DNA of 64,000 nucleotides from Planococcus maitriensis. GTDB lineage: Bacteria; Bacillota; Bacilli; Bacillales_A; Planococcaceae. The first letter of the stretch is position 1. Each line of letters opens with the position of its first letter. The DNA is taken from NCBI RefSeq assembly GCF_003289925.1, contig NZ_QLZQ01000002.1, positions 207,282-271,281 on the forward strand, in the 5' to 3' direction. Below, in pieces: positions 19,886 through 31,610 of the stretch. Under the pieces are notes generated by a model. It did not search any database. It was not told where the DNA came from and was given only the letters and a program-made list of their open reading frames with translations. The position numbers were made by a program, and so were the translations under genes.

Positions 19886-21214
19886 TTATTCTTCCTCCTC
19901 TTGTTTTTCGAGTTCACGCACAACGATGCGAGACCCTTCTACCTTGATAATCTTAACATCTTTGTTGCTGTCGATAAACCGCCCTTCGGATACCGCGTCG
20001 ATGTATTCATCACCGAGACGGATGGTTCCGGAAGGCCTCAGGGCAGTGGTCGAGCGGGCGACCTGGCCGATAAGTTCCGGCCGGTTGACAGCCGATACAT
20101 AGCCATGCTCGGTATCGGTGGCATCGGTCAGGATGATCCGTTTGAACATGTTCAATTTCTTCCCGAAAAATTTCACTAAAATCACCATCCCTGCTGAAGC
20201 TACGAGTAATGCAATCAAAATCGCGATCGCTGTTGTCTGGACGTCTTCACCCGCTAACAGGACACTTCCGATGACCGCCAGTATCCCTAGGATCCCCAGT
20301 ATGCCGCCCGGAACGAAAAATTCCAGGAGAATAAGCCCGAGACCGAAGACCAGCAGCAAGATCGATTCATATCCGGCAAGCCCTGCCACCAAATGGCCAT
20401 AGAAGAACAGCATCAGTGAAAACAATCCGAAGAATCCGGGGATCCCGACTCCCGGCGTGAACAACTCAAGCAGTAAGCCAAGGCCAGCCACCGATAGTAA
20501 AATCGGGACCACGATCGGGCTCGTCAGAAAACGCGCGAGCGTCTCAGACCAGTTTTCTTCCACTTGAATCACTTCAGCGCCGGAAAGGCCTTTACTCTCA
20601 AGAAGTTCATCCAGAGAAGACACGGTTCCTTCCGAATAGCCGACATCTAGCGCTTCCTGGGCGCCGAGCGTCAATAATTCACCTTCAGCTGCACGGTATT
20701 CCGGAAGATCGATGCTGGCATCCGCCATAGCCAAAGCATATTGCGGATCACGGCCAGAGGATTCCGCTGCGCTTCTCATCGAAGCCAGCCAGGCAGAGTT
20801 CGCCTTATCGGCAGCTGCGTTGCCCGACTGGTCGATGACTTGAGCCGCCCCCATCCGCCCATTTGGATGCATGTAGATTTCGTCGTTATGCAAGGCAAGA
20901 AATGCGCCAGCCGACAACGCATCCTGGTTGATGAAAGCCAATGTCTCAGGATCGGCTTCGTCCAACAGGCGAGCGATGCCATCTGCCGCATTGACAAAAC
21001 CGCCAGGAGTATCGATCTCAAAGACGATGGCTTCCGCCCCGGCTTCTTCAGCCTCTTCAATACCCCGCTCCAGGAATGACTGCAAGCCCCTCTCCACTTC
21101 CGCTTCAATCGGGATGACATAGACTTTTCCGTTATCCGCCGAGATGGCTGGAATCGCTAAAGCAAACGCCACAACCAGGAACAAAAAGCCGATCCAGGCT
21201 TTTTTTCTACGCAC
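19886..21214 (-). CDS. NfeD-family membrane serine protease (YqeZ type)
   Basis: The 442-residue protein has a signal peptide (about 1-27), a ClpP-like protease domain with likely nucleophile S101 in DALSAGAFLALHN and a possible lysine base near K137, four or five membrane helices (about 235-350), and a C-terminal OB-fold NfeD domain. It partners flotillin in membrane microdomains. The start is a GTG at 21212-21214 with GAGGGGGAA about 8 bases upstream. In B. subtilis yqeY separates it from rpsU; yqeY is absent here. Confidence 0.93.
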   Translation of the reverse strand: MRRKKAWIGFLFLVVAFALAIPAISADNGKVYVIPIEAEVERGLQSFLERGIEEAEEAGAEAIVFEIDTPGGFVNAADGIARLLDEADPETLAFINQDALSAGAFLALHNDEIYMHPNGRMGAAQVIDQSGNAAADKANSAWLASMRSAAESSGRDPQYALAMADASIDLPEYRAAEGELLTLGAQEALDVGYSEGTVSSLDELLESKGLSGAEVIQVEENWSETLARFLTSPIVVPILLSVAGLGLLLELFTPGVGIPGFFGLFSLMLFFYGHLVAGLAGYESILLLVFGLGLILLEFFVPGGILGILGILAVIGSVLLAGEDVQTTAIAILIALLVASAGMVILVKFFGKKLNMFKRIILTDATDTEHGYVSAVNRPELIGQVARSTTALRPSGTIRLGDEYIDAVSEGRFIDSNKDVKIIKVEGSRIVVRELEKQEEEE

Positions 21215-21377
21215 GGCAAGTTCCCCCTCTCCTTCATGAAAACTTTAGGATAATTATGTATACGGATGAGACAGGCTGTGGTTTCAAATGCCGGCTCCTT
21301 TTTTCATTATATAGCAATTTTCCCCAAGTTACGATGGAATGCGCTTACATCCCCATCATTTCGTGACCGTTTTAAGT

Positions 21378-21411
21378 CAAAAAAAAACCGGAAGCACAAT
21401 TGTGCTTCCGG
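21378..21411 (-). terminator. Terminator of rpsU
   Basis: A 24-base perfect palindrome (21388-21411, arms ccggaagcacaa and ttgtgcttccgg) is followed on the minus strand by ten or more T. Confidence 0.9.
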
Positions 21412-21460
21412 CCTTAGCTGTTCGTTACTATTTTTAAAAGTCATTTAAGATCAAAGTCAA

Positions 21461-21634
21461 TTAAAATTTACGTTTACGCGCAGCTTCTGATTTCAATTTA
21501 CGTTTTACGCTCGGCTTATCATAGTACTCGCGCTTTCTTACCTCTTGCATTGTTCCGGACTTTGAAACAGTGCGTTTGAAGCGGCGAAGAGCATCTTCAA
21601 TTGATTCGTTTTTACGAACATTTGTTTTTGTCAT
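21461..21634 (-). CDS. rpsU: 30S ribosomal protein S21
   Basis: Small basic ribosomal protein, 57 residues, [20 protein letters not shown] to the Lys/Arg-rich end. The frame opens earlier, at 21709, but AGGGAGGG lies just before the ATG at 21634 and S21 homologues start there. It has its own consensus promoter and a strong terminator. Confidence 0.97.
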   Translation of the reverse strand: MTKTNVRKNESIEDALRRFKRTVSKSGTMQEVRKREYYDKPSVKRKLKSEAARKRKF

Positions 21635-21697
21635 CTCTTTTTCCCTCCCTCCGAACACACGTTGAAGCAAATAACAACAAGTGTTATATACTAGAAA

Positions 21698-21726
21698 ATT
21701 ATAACGCATCCAACGATCTGCGTCAA
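21698..21726 (-). promoter_or_regulatory. Sigma-A promoter of rpsU
   Basis: On the minus strand TTGACG and TATAAT are separated by exactly 17 bases, directly after the deoC stop and about 65 bases before rpsU. Confidence 0.85.
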
Positions 21727-21729
21727 TAG

Positions 21730-22398
21730 TTAATAGTCATTATCAGAAGTAAGGCCTTGCATGATCTGGACTCCTGAACTCGCGCCGATGCGAGTCGCTC
21801 CAGCCTCGACCATTTTCTCTACATCCTCTAGGCTGCGGACGCCGCCGGAAGCTTTGACACCAAGATCCGGGCCGACCGTTTCGCGCATCAGGCGGACTGC
21901 TTCGACAGTTGCGCCGCCGGTTGAGAAGCCAGTCGATGTCTTGACGAAATCAGCTCCCGCTTCTTTCGACAGGCGGCTGGCCAATTTGATTTCTTCATCC
22001 GTCAATAAGCATGTCTCCAAAATGACTTTGACGATCGCTTTGCCTTTCGCTGCATTCACGACCGCTTCGACGTCGGATTTGACAAGGTCTTCCTGGCCGC
22101 TTTTCAATGCGCCGATGTTCAAGACCATATCGATTTCCCCTGCGCCTTTTTCGATGGCATCCTTCGTTTCGAACGCTTTCGTCTCAGAAGTCGAGGCGCC
22201 AAGCGGGAAGCCGATGACCGTGCAGACTTTTACTTCGCTATTGCCGAGTTGTTTGGCTGCAAGTGAAACCCACGCCGGATTGACGCAGACAGACGCGAAA
22301 TTATATTCTGCGGCCTCTTTGCAAAGCTGTTCGATTTGCGGTGCCGTAGCTTCCGCTTTCAACAATGTATGGTCGATTAAAGATGCAATATTCGTCAT
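21730..22398 (-). CDS. deoC: Deoxyribose-phosphate aldolase
   Basis: Class I aldolase splitting 2-deoxyribose-5-phosphate into glyceraldehyde-3-phosphate and acetaldehyde. The 222-residue protein has the Schiff-base lysine K153 in FVKTSTGF, K182 in GVKASGG and D90 in [14 protein letters not shown] precedes the ATG. It follows mtaB by 34 bases. In B. subtilis deoC lies in the dra-nupC-pdp operon, so its location here at the end of the heat-shock/modification cluster differs. Confidence 0.96.
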   Translation of the reverse strand: MTNIASLIDHTLLKAEATAPQIEQLCKEAAEYNFASVCVNPAWVSLAAKQLGNSEVKVCTVIGFPLGASTSETKAFETKDAIEKGAGEIDMVLNIGALKSGQEDLVKSDVEAVVNAAKGKAIVKVILETCLLTDEEIKLASRLSKEAGADFVKTSTGFSTGGATVEAVRLMRETVGPDLGVKASGGVRSLEDVEKMVEAGATRIGASSGVQIMQGLTSDNDY

Positions 22399-22432
22399 GA
22401 TTCAGTTCTCCATTCTACTAGTAGGTTTTCTT

Positions 22433-23767
22433 TTAGGCAGGCACGCTGTCCATCACGCGGACAAACTGCCCTTCGTTCATCGGATAGCCTGCCTTGGTGA
22501 TTTTCACTTTGACGATTTTCCCGATCAACGATTCATCGCCTGGAATGGCGACTTTCAGATAATTATCCGTATAGCCGACAAGCATGCCGCCTGACGGATG
22601 GTCTTTCGATTCTTCTTCCGGGATGATCTCGAGGAGCTCGCCTTCATAACGGCTTGCGTACTCCTTCGCCAACTGATCGTTCAGTTCGATCAGGCGGTGT
22701 ACGCGTTCGTTCTTGACCGCTTCATCGATTTGGCCATCCATACGCGCTGCCGGCGTTCCGGTGCGCATCGAGTACGGGAATACGTGAAGCTCCGAGAACC
22801 TGTGGTCGCGGATGAAATTGAAAGTCTCCATGAATTCTTCTTCCGTCTCGCCCGGGAAACCGACGATGACGTCGGAAGTGATCGCCAGGTCCGGCAAGGC
22901 GTCACGCAAACGCTCCAGGCGATTTGCGAAAAATTCCATCGTATATTTCCGGCGCATCCGTTTCAGGACAGTATCGGACCCGGATTGGATCGGAATGTGA
23001 AGATGGCGCACGACGATTTCGGATTCTTTCAAGACGGCAATCACTTCGTCCGTCAGCTGGCTCGCTTCGATCGATGAGATGCGCAGGCGTTTCAAGCCTT
23101 TCACGTCCTGTTCCAAATCGCGCAAGAGCTGCGCCAAATTATAATCCTTCAGGTCTTCCCCGTAGCCCCCCGTATGGATGCCGGTCAAAACGATTTCCTG
23201 ATAGCCGGCATCGACCAATTGCTGCGCTTGGCGGATGACTTCCTGCGGGTCACGCGAGCGCATTAATCCACGCGCCCACGGAATGATGCAGAACGTGCAG
23301 AAATTATTGCACCCTTCCTGGATTTTCAGCGAAGCGCGCGTACGGTCTGTGAATGCGGGCACATCCAATTCCTCGTACACGCGGTTCTTCATGATATTGC
23401 CCACCGCATTGATCGGTTTGCGCTCAGCGCGGTATTGTTCGATATATTCCAGGAGCTTTGTCCGGTCCTGTGTGCCGACGACGATATCGACGCCGGGGAT
23501 CGCCATGATTTCAGCAGGCGATGTCTGGGCATAGCATCCCGTGACGCAAATGACCGCGTCCGGATTCGAGCGGACTGCGCGCCGTATCACTTGGCGGCTT
23601 TTTTTATCGCCGGTGTTGGTGACGGTGCATGTATTGATGACATATACATCGGATTGACGCTCAAATTCCGTGCGCTCATAGCCCTGTTCTTTGAATAATT
23701 GCCAAATCGCTTCGGTTTCATAATGGTTCACTTTGCAACCTAAAGTATGAAATGCGACTGTTGACAT
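22433..23767 (-). CDS. mtaB: tRNA (N6-threonylcarbamoyladenosine-C2)-methylthiotransferase MtaB
   Basis: Radical-SAM enzyme converting t6A37 to ms2t6A37 in tRNA. The 444-residue protein has the N-terminal cluster cysteines C11, C47 and C78, the radical SAM motif C153-x3-C157-x2-C160 (GCNNFCTFC), and a C-terminal TRAM domain. AAAGAGGTGG precedes the ATG. It follows rsmE by 15 bases in the heat-shock operon extension dnaJ-prmA-rsmE-mtaB, as in B. subtilis. Confidence 0.96.
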   Translation of the reverse strand: MSTVAFHTLGCKVNHYETEAIWQLFKEQGYERTEFERQSDVYVINTCTVTNTGDKKSRQVIRRAVRSNPDAVICVTGCYAQTSPAEIMAIPGVDIVVGTQDRTKLLEYIEQYRAERKPINAVGNIMKNRVYEELDVPAFTDRTRASLKIQEGCNNFCTFCIIPWARGLMRSRDPQEVIRQAQQLVDAGYQEIVLTGIHTGGYGEDLKDYNLAQLLRDLEQDVKGLKRLRISSIEASQLTDEVIAVLKESEIVVRHLHIPIQSGSDTVLKRMRRKYTMEFFANRLERLRDALPDLAITSDVIVGFPGETEEEFMETFNFIRDHRFSELHVFPYSMRTGTPAARMDGQIDEAVKNERVHRLIELNDQLAKEYASRYEGELLEIIPEEESKDHPSGGMLVGYTDNYLKVAIPGDESLIGKIVKVKITKAGYPMNEGQFVRVMDSVPA

Positions 23768-23782
23768 CGTTGGCCACCTCTT

Positions 23783-24520
23783 TCATTCAAATTCATAGGA
23801 TATTGCAGACAATGCATAAAGCGGAGCCGTTTCTGTGCGCAAAATGCGCGGGCCAAGCGCTGTGAACGATGCGCCTGTTTCTTTCAGGGCAGACGCTTCG
23901 GCTTCCGAAATGCCGCCTTCCGGCCCAAAAACAAGCAAGATTGAGTCTTTATCATACAATGATTCCAGAATTTCGGCAAACCGCCTTCCGCCGCCCTGTT
24001 TCGCCTCTTCTTCATAGGCGACAATGACCGCATCATAATCCTTCACGGCATTTACCAGCTCTTTGAAGCTATGTACTGTATGTATGGCAGGAATGCGGCT
24101 GCGATGCGATTGCTCAGCCGCTTCCTTGGCGATTTTTTTCAAGCGCCCGATTTTCTTCGCGCTTTTGGCGCCGTCCCATTTGACGATCGAGCGCTCCGCC
24201 GAATAAGGCAATAACGCGCTCATCCCAAGTTCTGTCGCTTTTTGGGTGATCAGTTCCAGCTTATCGCCTTTCGGGAGGCCGCAAGCGATCGTCACTTTTT
24301 TCGGCAGCTCACTGCGGTCCTCGAGCTCTTCGATCAGCTTGATTTGCACGTCAGCCGCAATATCCGTGATTTCTGCCAGATGGGGTTTCCCCGAAACGAC
24401 GGCGATCAACCGGTCACCTGCTGATTGCCTCATCACTTTGGCGATATGCTTGGCATCGTCTCCTGTAATCGTCAAACGGCCATTGCCGGAATCTATCTCT
24501 TCCAAAAAATATCGTTGCAT
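23783..24520 (-). CDS. rsmE: 16S rRNA (uracil(1498)-N(3))-methyltransferase
   Basis: SPOUT-class methyltransferase, 245 residues, with an N-terminal PUA-like part and a C-terminal knot containing LVFGPEGGISEAEA and LGPRILRTETA. GGGGTGCGAAC precedes the ATG, 12 bases after the prmA stop. Cotranscribed with prmA. Confidence 0.95.
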   Translation of the reverse strand: MQRYFLEEIDSGNGRLTITGDDAKHIAKVMRQSAGDRLIAVVSGKPHLAEITDIAADVQIKLIEELEDRSELPKKVTIACGLPKGDKLELITQKATELGMSALLPYSAERSIVKWDGAKSAKKIGRLKKIAKEAAEQSHRSRIPAIHTVHSFKELVNAVKDYDAVIVAYEEEAKQGGGRRFAEILESLYDKDSILLVFGPEGGISEAEASALKETGASFTALGPRILRTETAPLYALSAISYEFE

Positions 24521-24532
24521 GTTCGCACCCCG

Positions 24533-25474
24533 TTATAGCGGTTTTTTTGAAATGATCGTTACCCAGTCTTCCATCATCATAATATCTTCGATTGCGAAGC
24601 CTGAAGCTTCGAGCGCTTGCTTCACGTCATTTTTCTTCTGGGCGATGATTCCCGACGTGATGTAGATGCCGCCTGGCTTGACTGCCTGGTACGCATCGTC
24701 TGTAAACGACATGATGATCTCAGCGAGGATATTCGCCACGACCACATCAGCCGGGTCGTCGATCGCTTCGAGCAAATTGCCGTGGAATACATTGACACGG
24801 TCTTGCACTTTGTTCAGTTTGACATTCAGCCCTGCCGCTTTCACGGCGATTTCATCAAGGTCGAGCGCCCTGACCGAACCTGCTTCAAGCAATGCGGCAC
24901 CGATTGCAAGCACTCCTGAACCGGTCCCGACATCGATGACCGTATTTCCTCGCTCGACATGCTTTTCAAGCGCCTGCAGGCTCATGACGGTCGTCGGGTG
25001 GGTACCGGTGCCGAATGCCATGCCCGGGTCGAGCTCGATGATCAGTTCGTCACTTGAAACCGGATGATAGGTTTCCCATGTCGGCACAATCGTGAATCTC
25101 TTGGATATCTTTACCGGATGATAATACTTTTTCCAGGACGTTGCCCAATCCTCTTCGTTCACTTCACTGATCGTGACGACGTTGCGGCCGACATTGATGT
25201 TGAATTCCGCAAGGTTGTTGATGGCCAGTTTAATGCCTTCCACGGCTTCCCCGAGAAAACTATTGACCGGCAGATAAGCTTTCAGGATGACACCCTCTGT
25301 CGGAAAATCTTCGGGATCGAGTGAATAGATTTCGCCGAACACGTCTTCACGGTCTTTCGTCAAATCGTCGGAATCCTCGATGACGACTCCGCTCGCCCCT
25401 GCTTCATGCAGGATGTTGGAAATTGATTCAATCGCTTCGTTCGTTGTATGAATCGACAGCTCAGACCATTTCAC
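24533..25474 (-). CDS. prmA: Ribosomal protein L11 methyltransferase
   Basis: Trimethylates ribosomal protein L11. The 313-residue protein has an N-terminal recognition domain and the Rossmann SAM motif [15 protein letters not shown] near residue 178, with [14 protein letters not shown] before it. The start is a GTG at 25472-25474, with AAAGGAG about 10 bases upstream. It follows dnaJ, from which it is separated by a terminator-like hairpin. Confidence 0.95.
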   Translation of the reverse strand: MKWSELSIHTTNEAIESISNILHEAGASGVVIEDSDDLTKDREDVFGEIYSLDPEDFPTEGVILKAYLPVNSFLGEAVEGIKLAINNLAEFNINVGRNVVTISEVNEEDWATSWKKYYHPVKISKRFTIVPTWETYHPVSSDELIIELDPGMAFGTGTHPTTVMSLQALEKHVERGNTVIDVGTGSGVLAIGAALLEAGSVRALDLDEIAVKAAGLNVKLNKVQDRVNVFHGNLLEAIDDPADVVVANILAEIIMSFTDDAYQAVKPGGIYITSGIIAQKKNDVKQALEASGFAIEDIMMMEDWVTIISKKPL

Positions 25475-25514
25475 TTACGACCAGCTCCTTTATCGAACAA
25501 TTATGTAACAGACA

Positions 25515-25545
25515 GAAAACTCCCTGTTGCACGGGAGTTTTCCAT
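25515..25545 (-). terminator. Terminator-like hairpin between dnaJ and prmA
   Basis: A 10-pair stem (gaaaactccc 25515-25524 with gggagttttc 25533-25542) follows dnaJ. The T run after it is short, so partial read-through into prmA is likely. Confidence 0.7.
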
Positions 25546-25568
25546 TTGTCCAAGGCTATATTTGCCCA

Positions 25569-26687
25569 TTAATCACCTTTGATGGTTCTTTTGATCTTGT
25601 CGAACAATGAGCTGCTTTGCTCTTCCGGGATATCCCCAGAAATTTCGGCAAACTCACGCAGCAATTGCTTCTGTTTTTCGCTCAATTTGGTCGGCACTTT
25701 CACTTTGATGGTGATGTGCTGATCGCCGACGCCGTAGCCATGGACGTTTTGAACGCCTTTTCCGCGCAGGCGGAACCGGGCGCCGTTTTGCGTTCCGGCC
25801 GGAATCTTCAGTTTCACTTTCCCGGAAACCGTCGGGACTTCGATTTCATCCCCTAATGCAGCTTGCGGATAAGTGATTGGCAATTCCAGATGGATGTCAT
25901 CCCCGTCACGTTCGAATTGCTTATGCGGTTTGACGCGGAACAGCACGTAAAGGTCTCCGGCAGGGCCGCCGTTGATGCCCGGCCCGCCCTGGCCTGATAC
26001 GCGCAATTGCTGCCCGTCATCGACGCCGGCTGGAACCGTCACTTTGATTTTCTTCATTTTTCTTACTTTGCCTGCGCCGCGGCACGTGGTGCATTTCTCT
26101 TCGATGATCTGGCCGGTGCCTTCACAATGATGGCAAGCGCGGCGGTTGACCATGCGGCCGAATGGCGTGTCTTGCGCGACATTCAACTGGCCTGTTCCTT
26201 CACAATACGGGCAGGTCTTCTTGCTCGTTCCAGGCTTCGCTCCTGAACCGTCGCATGTTTCGCATGTCTCATCTTTCGGGATTTCGATTTCTGTTTCCTG
26301 GCCGAACACCGCATCCAGGAAATCGATGGTCATGGAATATTGGAGGTCATCGCCTTTTCTTGGCGCATTCGGGTCGCGGCGGCGCGTGCCCCCGCCGAAG
26401 AAGGTGCTGAAAATATCATCAAAGCCGAAGCCTTCTGCCCCGCCGAAGCCGCCACCAAAGCCTTGGTTCGAATCCTGATGGCCGAATTGGTCATATTGTG
26501 CGCGTTTTTGGTCATCGCTCAATACTTCATAGGCTTCCTTGACTTCCTGGAACTTCTCGGAGGCATCCGTTTCTTTATTGATATCCGGGTGGTATTTTTT
26601 GGAAAGCTTCCGGTAGGCTTTCTTGATTTCTTCTTTTGAAGCATCCTTAGAAACGCCAAGGACTTCATAATAGTCTCGCTTATTCAT
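25569..26687 (-). CDS. dnaJ: Chaperone protein DnaJ
   Basis: Hsp40 co-chaperone that stimulates DnaK ATPase. The 372-residue protein has a J-domain with HPD at 33-35, a Gly/Phe-rich linker, four CxxCxGxG zinc repeats ([32 protein letters not shown]; about 140-205) and two C-terminal substrate domains. GGGAG precedes the ATG. It follows dnaK in the heat-shock operon. Confidence 0.98.
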   Translation of the reverse strand: MNKRDYYEVLGVSKDASKEEIKKAYRKLSKKYHPDINKETDASEKFQEVKEAYEVLSDDQKRAQYDQFGHQDSNQGFGGGFGGAEGFGFDDIFSTFFGGGTRRRDPNAPRKGDDLQYSMTIDFLDAVFGQETEIEIPKDETCETCDGSGAKPGTSKKTCPYCEGTGQLNVAQDTPFGRMVNRRACHHCEGTGQIIEEKCTTCRGAGKVRKMKKIKVTVPAGVDDGQQLRVSGQGGPGINGGPAGDLYVLFRVKPHKQFERDGDDIHLELPITYPQAALGDEIEVPTVSGKVKLKIPAGTQNGARFRLRGKGVQNVHGYGVGDQHITIKVKVPTKLSEKQKQLLREFAEISGDIPEEQSSSLFDKIKRTIKGD

Positions 26688-26753
26688 AGGTCACTCTCCC
26701 TCTTGCAGTCAACTGTAATTGTACACGGTTTAAATTGCGCTTGCAAAGACATT

Positions 26754-26784
26754 GAAAAAGCCAAAGCAGTTGCTTTGCTTTGAC
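26754..26784 (-). terminator. Possible attenuating hairpin between dnaK and dnaJ
   Basis: On the minus strand a stem of about 9 pairs with one bulge (AAAGC and AAAG pairing with CTTT and GCTTT) ends in five T. It may reduce dnaJ output relative to dnaK. Confidence 0.55.
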
Positions 26785-26803
26785 TTTTCCGGCCTTGCAT
26801 ATC

Positions 26804-28633
<1,830 letters not shown>

Positions 28634-28673
28634 TTAAAATTCCTCCATTAACATTAGATTCTATGAATTTGGC

Positions 28674-29270
28674 TTATTCGTTCACTTTCACCATTGCTGG
28701 GCGGAGCACTCTGCCATTCAGTGTATACCCCTTTTGAAGCTCCTGTAACACCGTTCCCGGCTCACTGTCCGGATCGTTCTCCTGGATTACTGCCTGATGG
28801 AAATGAGGGTCGAATGGTTCACCGACTGCCTTGATCTCCTCCAAGCCTTCAGCCGTTACGGCATCGATCAAGGATTTCTTGACCATTTCGAGGCCCTTCA
28901 AAAGGGAAGCGGATTCTTCGCTTTTCGCTTCAACAGCGAGCGCGCGGTCAAAATTATCCAAGACCGGCAAAAGATCCGTCAATAATGACTGGGAACGGAA
29001 CTGCTTTGCCAATTCCTGGTCTTTTTTGGTGCGGCGCTTGAAGTTGTCATAATCTGCCAATAGACGCAAATACTTGTTCTGCTCTTCTTCAAGCTGGGCT
29101 TGAAGCTCGGTTGCCTCATCCACAGGCTCTTCAACTTGTGCTTGCTCAGCCGATTCGACAGTCCCCGGTTCAGTTCCTTCAGCGGGTTCTGTCGTTTCTG
29201 CGGTTTCTTCCACTTTCGCAGTTTCCTGCTCTAGGTCTTGTTGTTTGATCGTTTCTTTTTCATTCGACAA
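28674..29270 (-). CDS. grpE: Nucleotide exchange factor GrpE
   Basis: Promotes ADP release from DnaK. The 198-residue protein has a long acidic, Glu/Thr-rich N-terminus (1-65), a coiled-coil helix, and a C-terminal beta domain ending YTLNGRVLRPAMVKVNE. The start is a TTG at 29268-29270, with AAAGGAGG eight bases upstream. The acidic tail is longer than in many homologues. Confidence 0.96.
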   Translation of the reverse strand: MSNEKETIKQQDLEQETAKVEETAETTEPAEGTEPGTVESAEQAQVEEPVDEATELQAQLEEEQNKYLRLLADYDNFKRRTKKDQELAKQFRSQSLLTDLLPVLDNFDRALAVEAKSEESASLLKGLEMVKKSLIDAVTAEGLEEIKAVGEPFDPHFHQAVIQENDPDSEPGTVLQELQKGYTLNGRVLRPAMVKVNE

Positions 29271-29289
29271 AATATGTGCCTCCTTTGGT

Positions 29290-30321
29290 TCACTTTCCTT
29301 GAAACAGCCGTGTCAGCTCTTTTGATAAATCGCCGCTTACATAATCGAGCAGCGAGACGATCCGGCGGTAATCCATTCGTTTTGGCCCGACGATCGCGAT
29401 GGAGCCCATCTGCTCATCCCCAATATCATAGGATACCGTGATGACTGAGCAATCTTCCATGGCCGCCAATGCATTTTCGGAACCGATACGGATTTGAAGC
29501 CCTTGAGCACCGATTGGCAGGATTTCAGGAATGTGCTTCCCTTCTTCCATCACATCCATCAGCTCACGGATTTTTTGGATATCATGGAAATCCGGCTGCT
29601 TCAGAATATTCAGCTTGCCTCCATAATATACATTATCCGTGTGCGGAAGCAGCAGCGCCTGCTGGAACGTCCGGAACAATTCCCCGTAACGCTCGATATG
29701 CTGGCGCAAGAGAGCGAGCGTTTCCTGCTCGAGGCGTTTGTGCAGATCGTGCAGCGGGACGCCGATGAGCCGCTCGTTCAAGATATTGACCATCTTCTCG
29801 ATGTCGGATGGATCCAGATCCGGCGGGATGGAAAATACCCGGTTCTCCACATGCCCCGAGTCGGTGACGATGATCGCCACGGCCATTCCGGGGGACAATG
29901 GCACGATCGACAATTTCTTGACGGTGTGTTTCCGGATATCCGGCCCGAGCAGGATCGACGTGTAATTCGTCAATTCGGACAGGATGCCAGCCGAGCGTTT
30001 GATGATTTCCTCGGTTTCGGTCACTTTTTCCTCGAAAACCGAACGGAGCTGGACAATGTCCTGTTGCGGTACAGGATTCGGCGTCAGCAAATGGTCCACA
30101 TAATAGCGGTAGCCTTTTTGAGACGGAATCCGGCCCGAGGATGTGTGAGTCTTTTCGAGGTAGCCCTGGCCTTCGAGCTCAGCCAATTCATTGCGAATGG
30201 TTGCCGAGCTTGAAGTGATGCCCGGCTTTTTAGCTAGTTGGTTCGATCCTACCGGCTGCGCTGATTGAATATAATCATTGACTGTCACTTTTAAGATGAG
30301 CAGCTGCCGTTCTGTTAACAT
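29290..30321 (-). CDS. hrcA: Heat-inducible transcription repressor HrcA
   Basis: Represses class I heat-shock genes by binding CIRCE. From ATG 30321 the protein is 343 residues, starting MLTERQLLILKVTVNDYI with a winged helix (about 1-75, SSATIRNELAELEGQGYLEKTHTSSGR). The frame opens at 30342, but AGAGGTG lies 6 bases before 30321 and homologues start there. First gene of the heat-shock operon, with a CIRCE 15 bases upstream, so it is autoregulated. Confidence 0.97.
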   Translation of the reverse strand: MLTERQLLILKVTVNDYIQSAQPVGSNQLAKKPGITSSSATIRNELAELEGQGYLEKTHTSSGRIPSQKGYRYYVDHLLTPNPVPQQDIVQLRSVFEEKVTETEEIIKRSAGILSELTNYTSILLGPDIRKHTVKKLSIVPLSPGMAVAIIVTDSGHVENRVFSIPPDLDPSDIEKMVNILNERLIGVPLHDLHKRLEQETLALLRQHIERYGELFRTFQQALLLPHTDNVYYGGKLNILKQPDFHDIQKIRELMDVMEEGKHIPEILPIGAQGLQIRIGSENALAAMEDCSVITVSYDIGDEQMGSIAIVGPKRMDYRRIVSLLDYVSGDLSKELTRLFQGK

Positions 30322-30335
30322 GATCATCACCTCTG

Positions 30336-30362
30336 TTAGCACTCTATGAGTTCGAGTGCTAA
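30336..30362. promoter_or_regulatory. CIRCE operator (HrcA binding site)
   Basis: The inverted repeat ttagcactc-N9-gagtgctaa is perfect and lies between the promoter and the hrcA start. Confidence 0.98.
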
Positions 30363-30372
30363 GACTACACTA

Positions 30373-30401
30373 AAATTACCAAATCTTTTTTTGCTTGTCA
30401 A
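30373..30401 (-). promoter_or_regulatory. Sigma-A promoter of the hrcA-grpE-dnaK-dnaJ operon
   Basis: On the minus strand a perfect TTGACA is 17 bases from TAATTT, and the CIRCE operator starts about 10 bases downstream, where it would block initiation. Confidence 0.85.
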
Positions 30402-30412
30402 CGGATGCGCTT

Positions 30413-31552
30413 CTATGAAAGCAAAAACTGCTCGAATACTTCATTTCCGACAAACCGGCCTTTTTCAGTGAGCTTCACATAGCCCTGTTCAACGGCCAAA
30501 TTGCCTTTTGCCTGTTCTTTTTCAAGGATGTCCCCGTAGACCTGCTCCAGCGGCGTGCCGAATTTCTCCCCGAAATGAGCCAGTTCGACCCCCGCCGTTT
30601 TGCGCAGCCCAAGGAACATCTCTTCTTCCATCTGGGCCTTCATCGTCACTTCCGTGCTGTCGAGCACCGGGCGCGTGCCTGCCGCCAGTGGCTCCATGTA
30701 TTTTTTCAGCGGGCCGTGATTGGAATAACGGACGCCGTTTACATAGCCATGCGCTCCAGCTCCGACACCGATGTATTCTTCATTGTCCCAATACAGCAGG
30801 TTGTGGCGCGATTCATGGCCGGGTTTTGCGAAATTCGATATTTCATACTGGTGCAGGCCGTGCTTTTCCATTTCATCCATGAGGCGTTCGTACATATCGC
30901 CTTCCAAATCTTCCGTCACCGTATTGAGCTTGCCTTTGACCATCAAATTATAGAACACCGTCTTCGGTTCAATGATCAACGAGTACGCAGAAAAATGCGG
31001 CATATCGAACGCGAACGCCCGCTCGAGCGTCTCATCCCATTGGGCCATCGTCTGGCCGGGCAGCCCGTACATCAAGTCAAAGCTGATATTCGAAAACCCG
31101 ACTTCCCGGGCGGTTTCGACAGCCCGCAATACATCCTCATTGGCGTGGGTGCGGCCAAGGCGCTTCAATAAATCCTGGTCGAAAGTCTGGACGCCCATGC
31201 TGAGCCGGTTGACCCCGCCCTTAAACAACACTTCCATTTTTTCGCGCGTCAGTTCATCGGGGTTCGCCTCGGAACTCCACTCGACGCCTTCAGCCATCGG
31301 GACATGCTTGTGGATCAATTCAAGCAGGCGTTCCAGCTGTTCCGGTGTCAAGGCAGTCGGTGTACCGCCGCCGAGAAAAACAGTTTCCAATGGCTGGTCG
31401 AGCGCGCCTTCCTGTTTCCACAGCGCCAATTCCTGTCCGATTGATTCGATATAGGCGTCAACTGGCTGGTCTTTGAAGAACACTTTATTGAAATCACAGT
31501 AAAAACAAATCTGGTGGCAGAATGGGATATGGATATACATGCCTTTTACCAT
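30413..31552 (-). CDS. hemW: Heme chaperone / radical SAM protein HemW
   Basis: The 379-residue protein has the radical SAM motif C12-x3-C16-x2-C19 (CHQICFYCDF). The fourth cysteine typical of coproporphyrinogen oxidase HemN is replaced by F, which marks HemW, a haem-trafficking protein rather than an oxidase. GGGGTPTAL and a C-terminal HemN domain are present. GAAGG precedes the ATG. It lies between lepA and hrcA, as in B. subtilis. Confidence 0.93.
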   Translation of the reverse strand: MVKGMYIHIPFCHQICFYCDFNKVFFKDQPVDAYIESIGQELALWKQEGALDQPLETVFLGGGTPTALTPEQLERLLELIHKHVPMAEGVEWSSEANPDELTREKMEVLFKGGVNRLSMGVQTFDQDLLKRLGRTHANEDVLRAVETAREVGFSNISFDLMYGLPGQTMAQWDETLERAFAFDMPHFSAYSLIIEPKTVFYNLMVKGKLNTVTEDLEGDMYERLMDEMEKHGLHQYEISNFAKPGHESRHNLLYWDNEEYIGVGAGAHGYVNGVRYSNHGPLKKYMEPLAAGTRPVLDSTEVTMKAQMEEEMFLGLRKTAGVELAHFGEKFGTPLEQVYGDILEKEQAKGNLAVEQGYVKLTEKGRFVGNEVFEQFLLS

Positions 31553-31573
31553 AAAAAATCCTTCTTTCTAATA

Positions 31574-31607
31574 GGAAAAGGAGGCAGAATAACCGCCTCC
31601 TTTTTTT
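31574..31607 (-). terminator. Hairpin between lepA and hemW
   Basis: The stem ggaggc/gcctcc, extended by flanking A/T pairs, follows the lepA stop. The T run on the minus strand is short (four T), so termination may be partial. Confidence 0.68.
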
Positions 31608-31610
31608 CGT

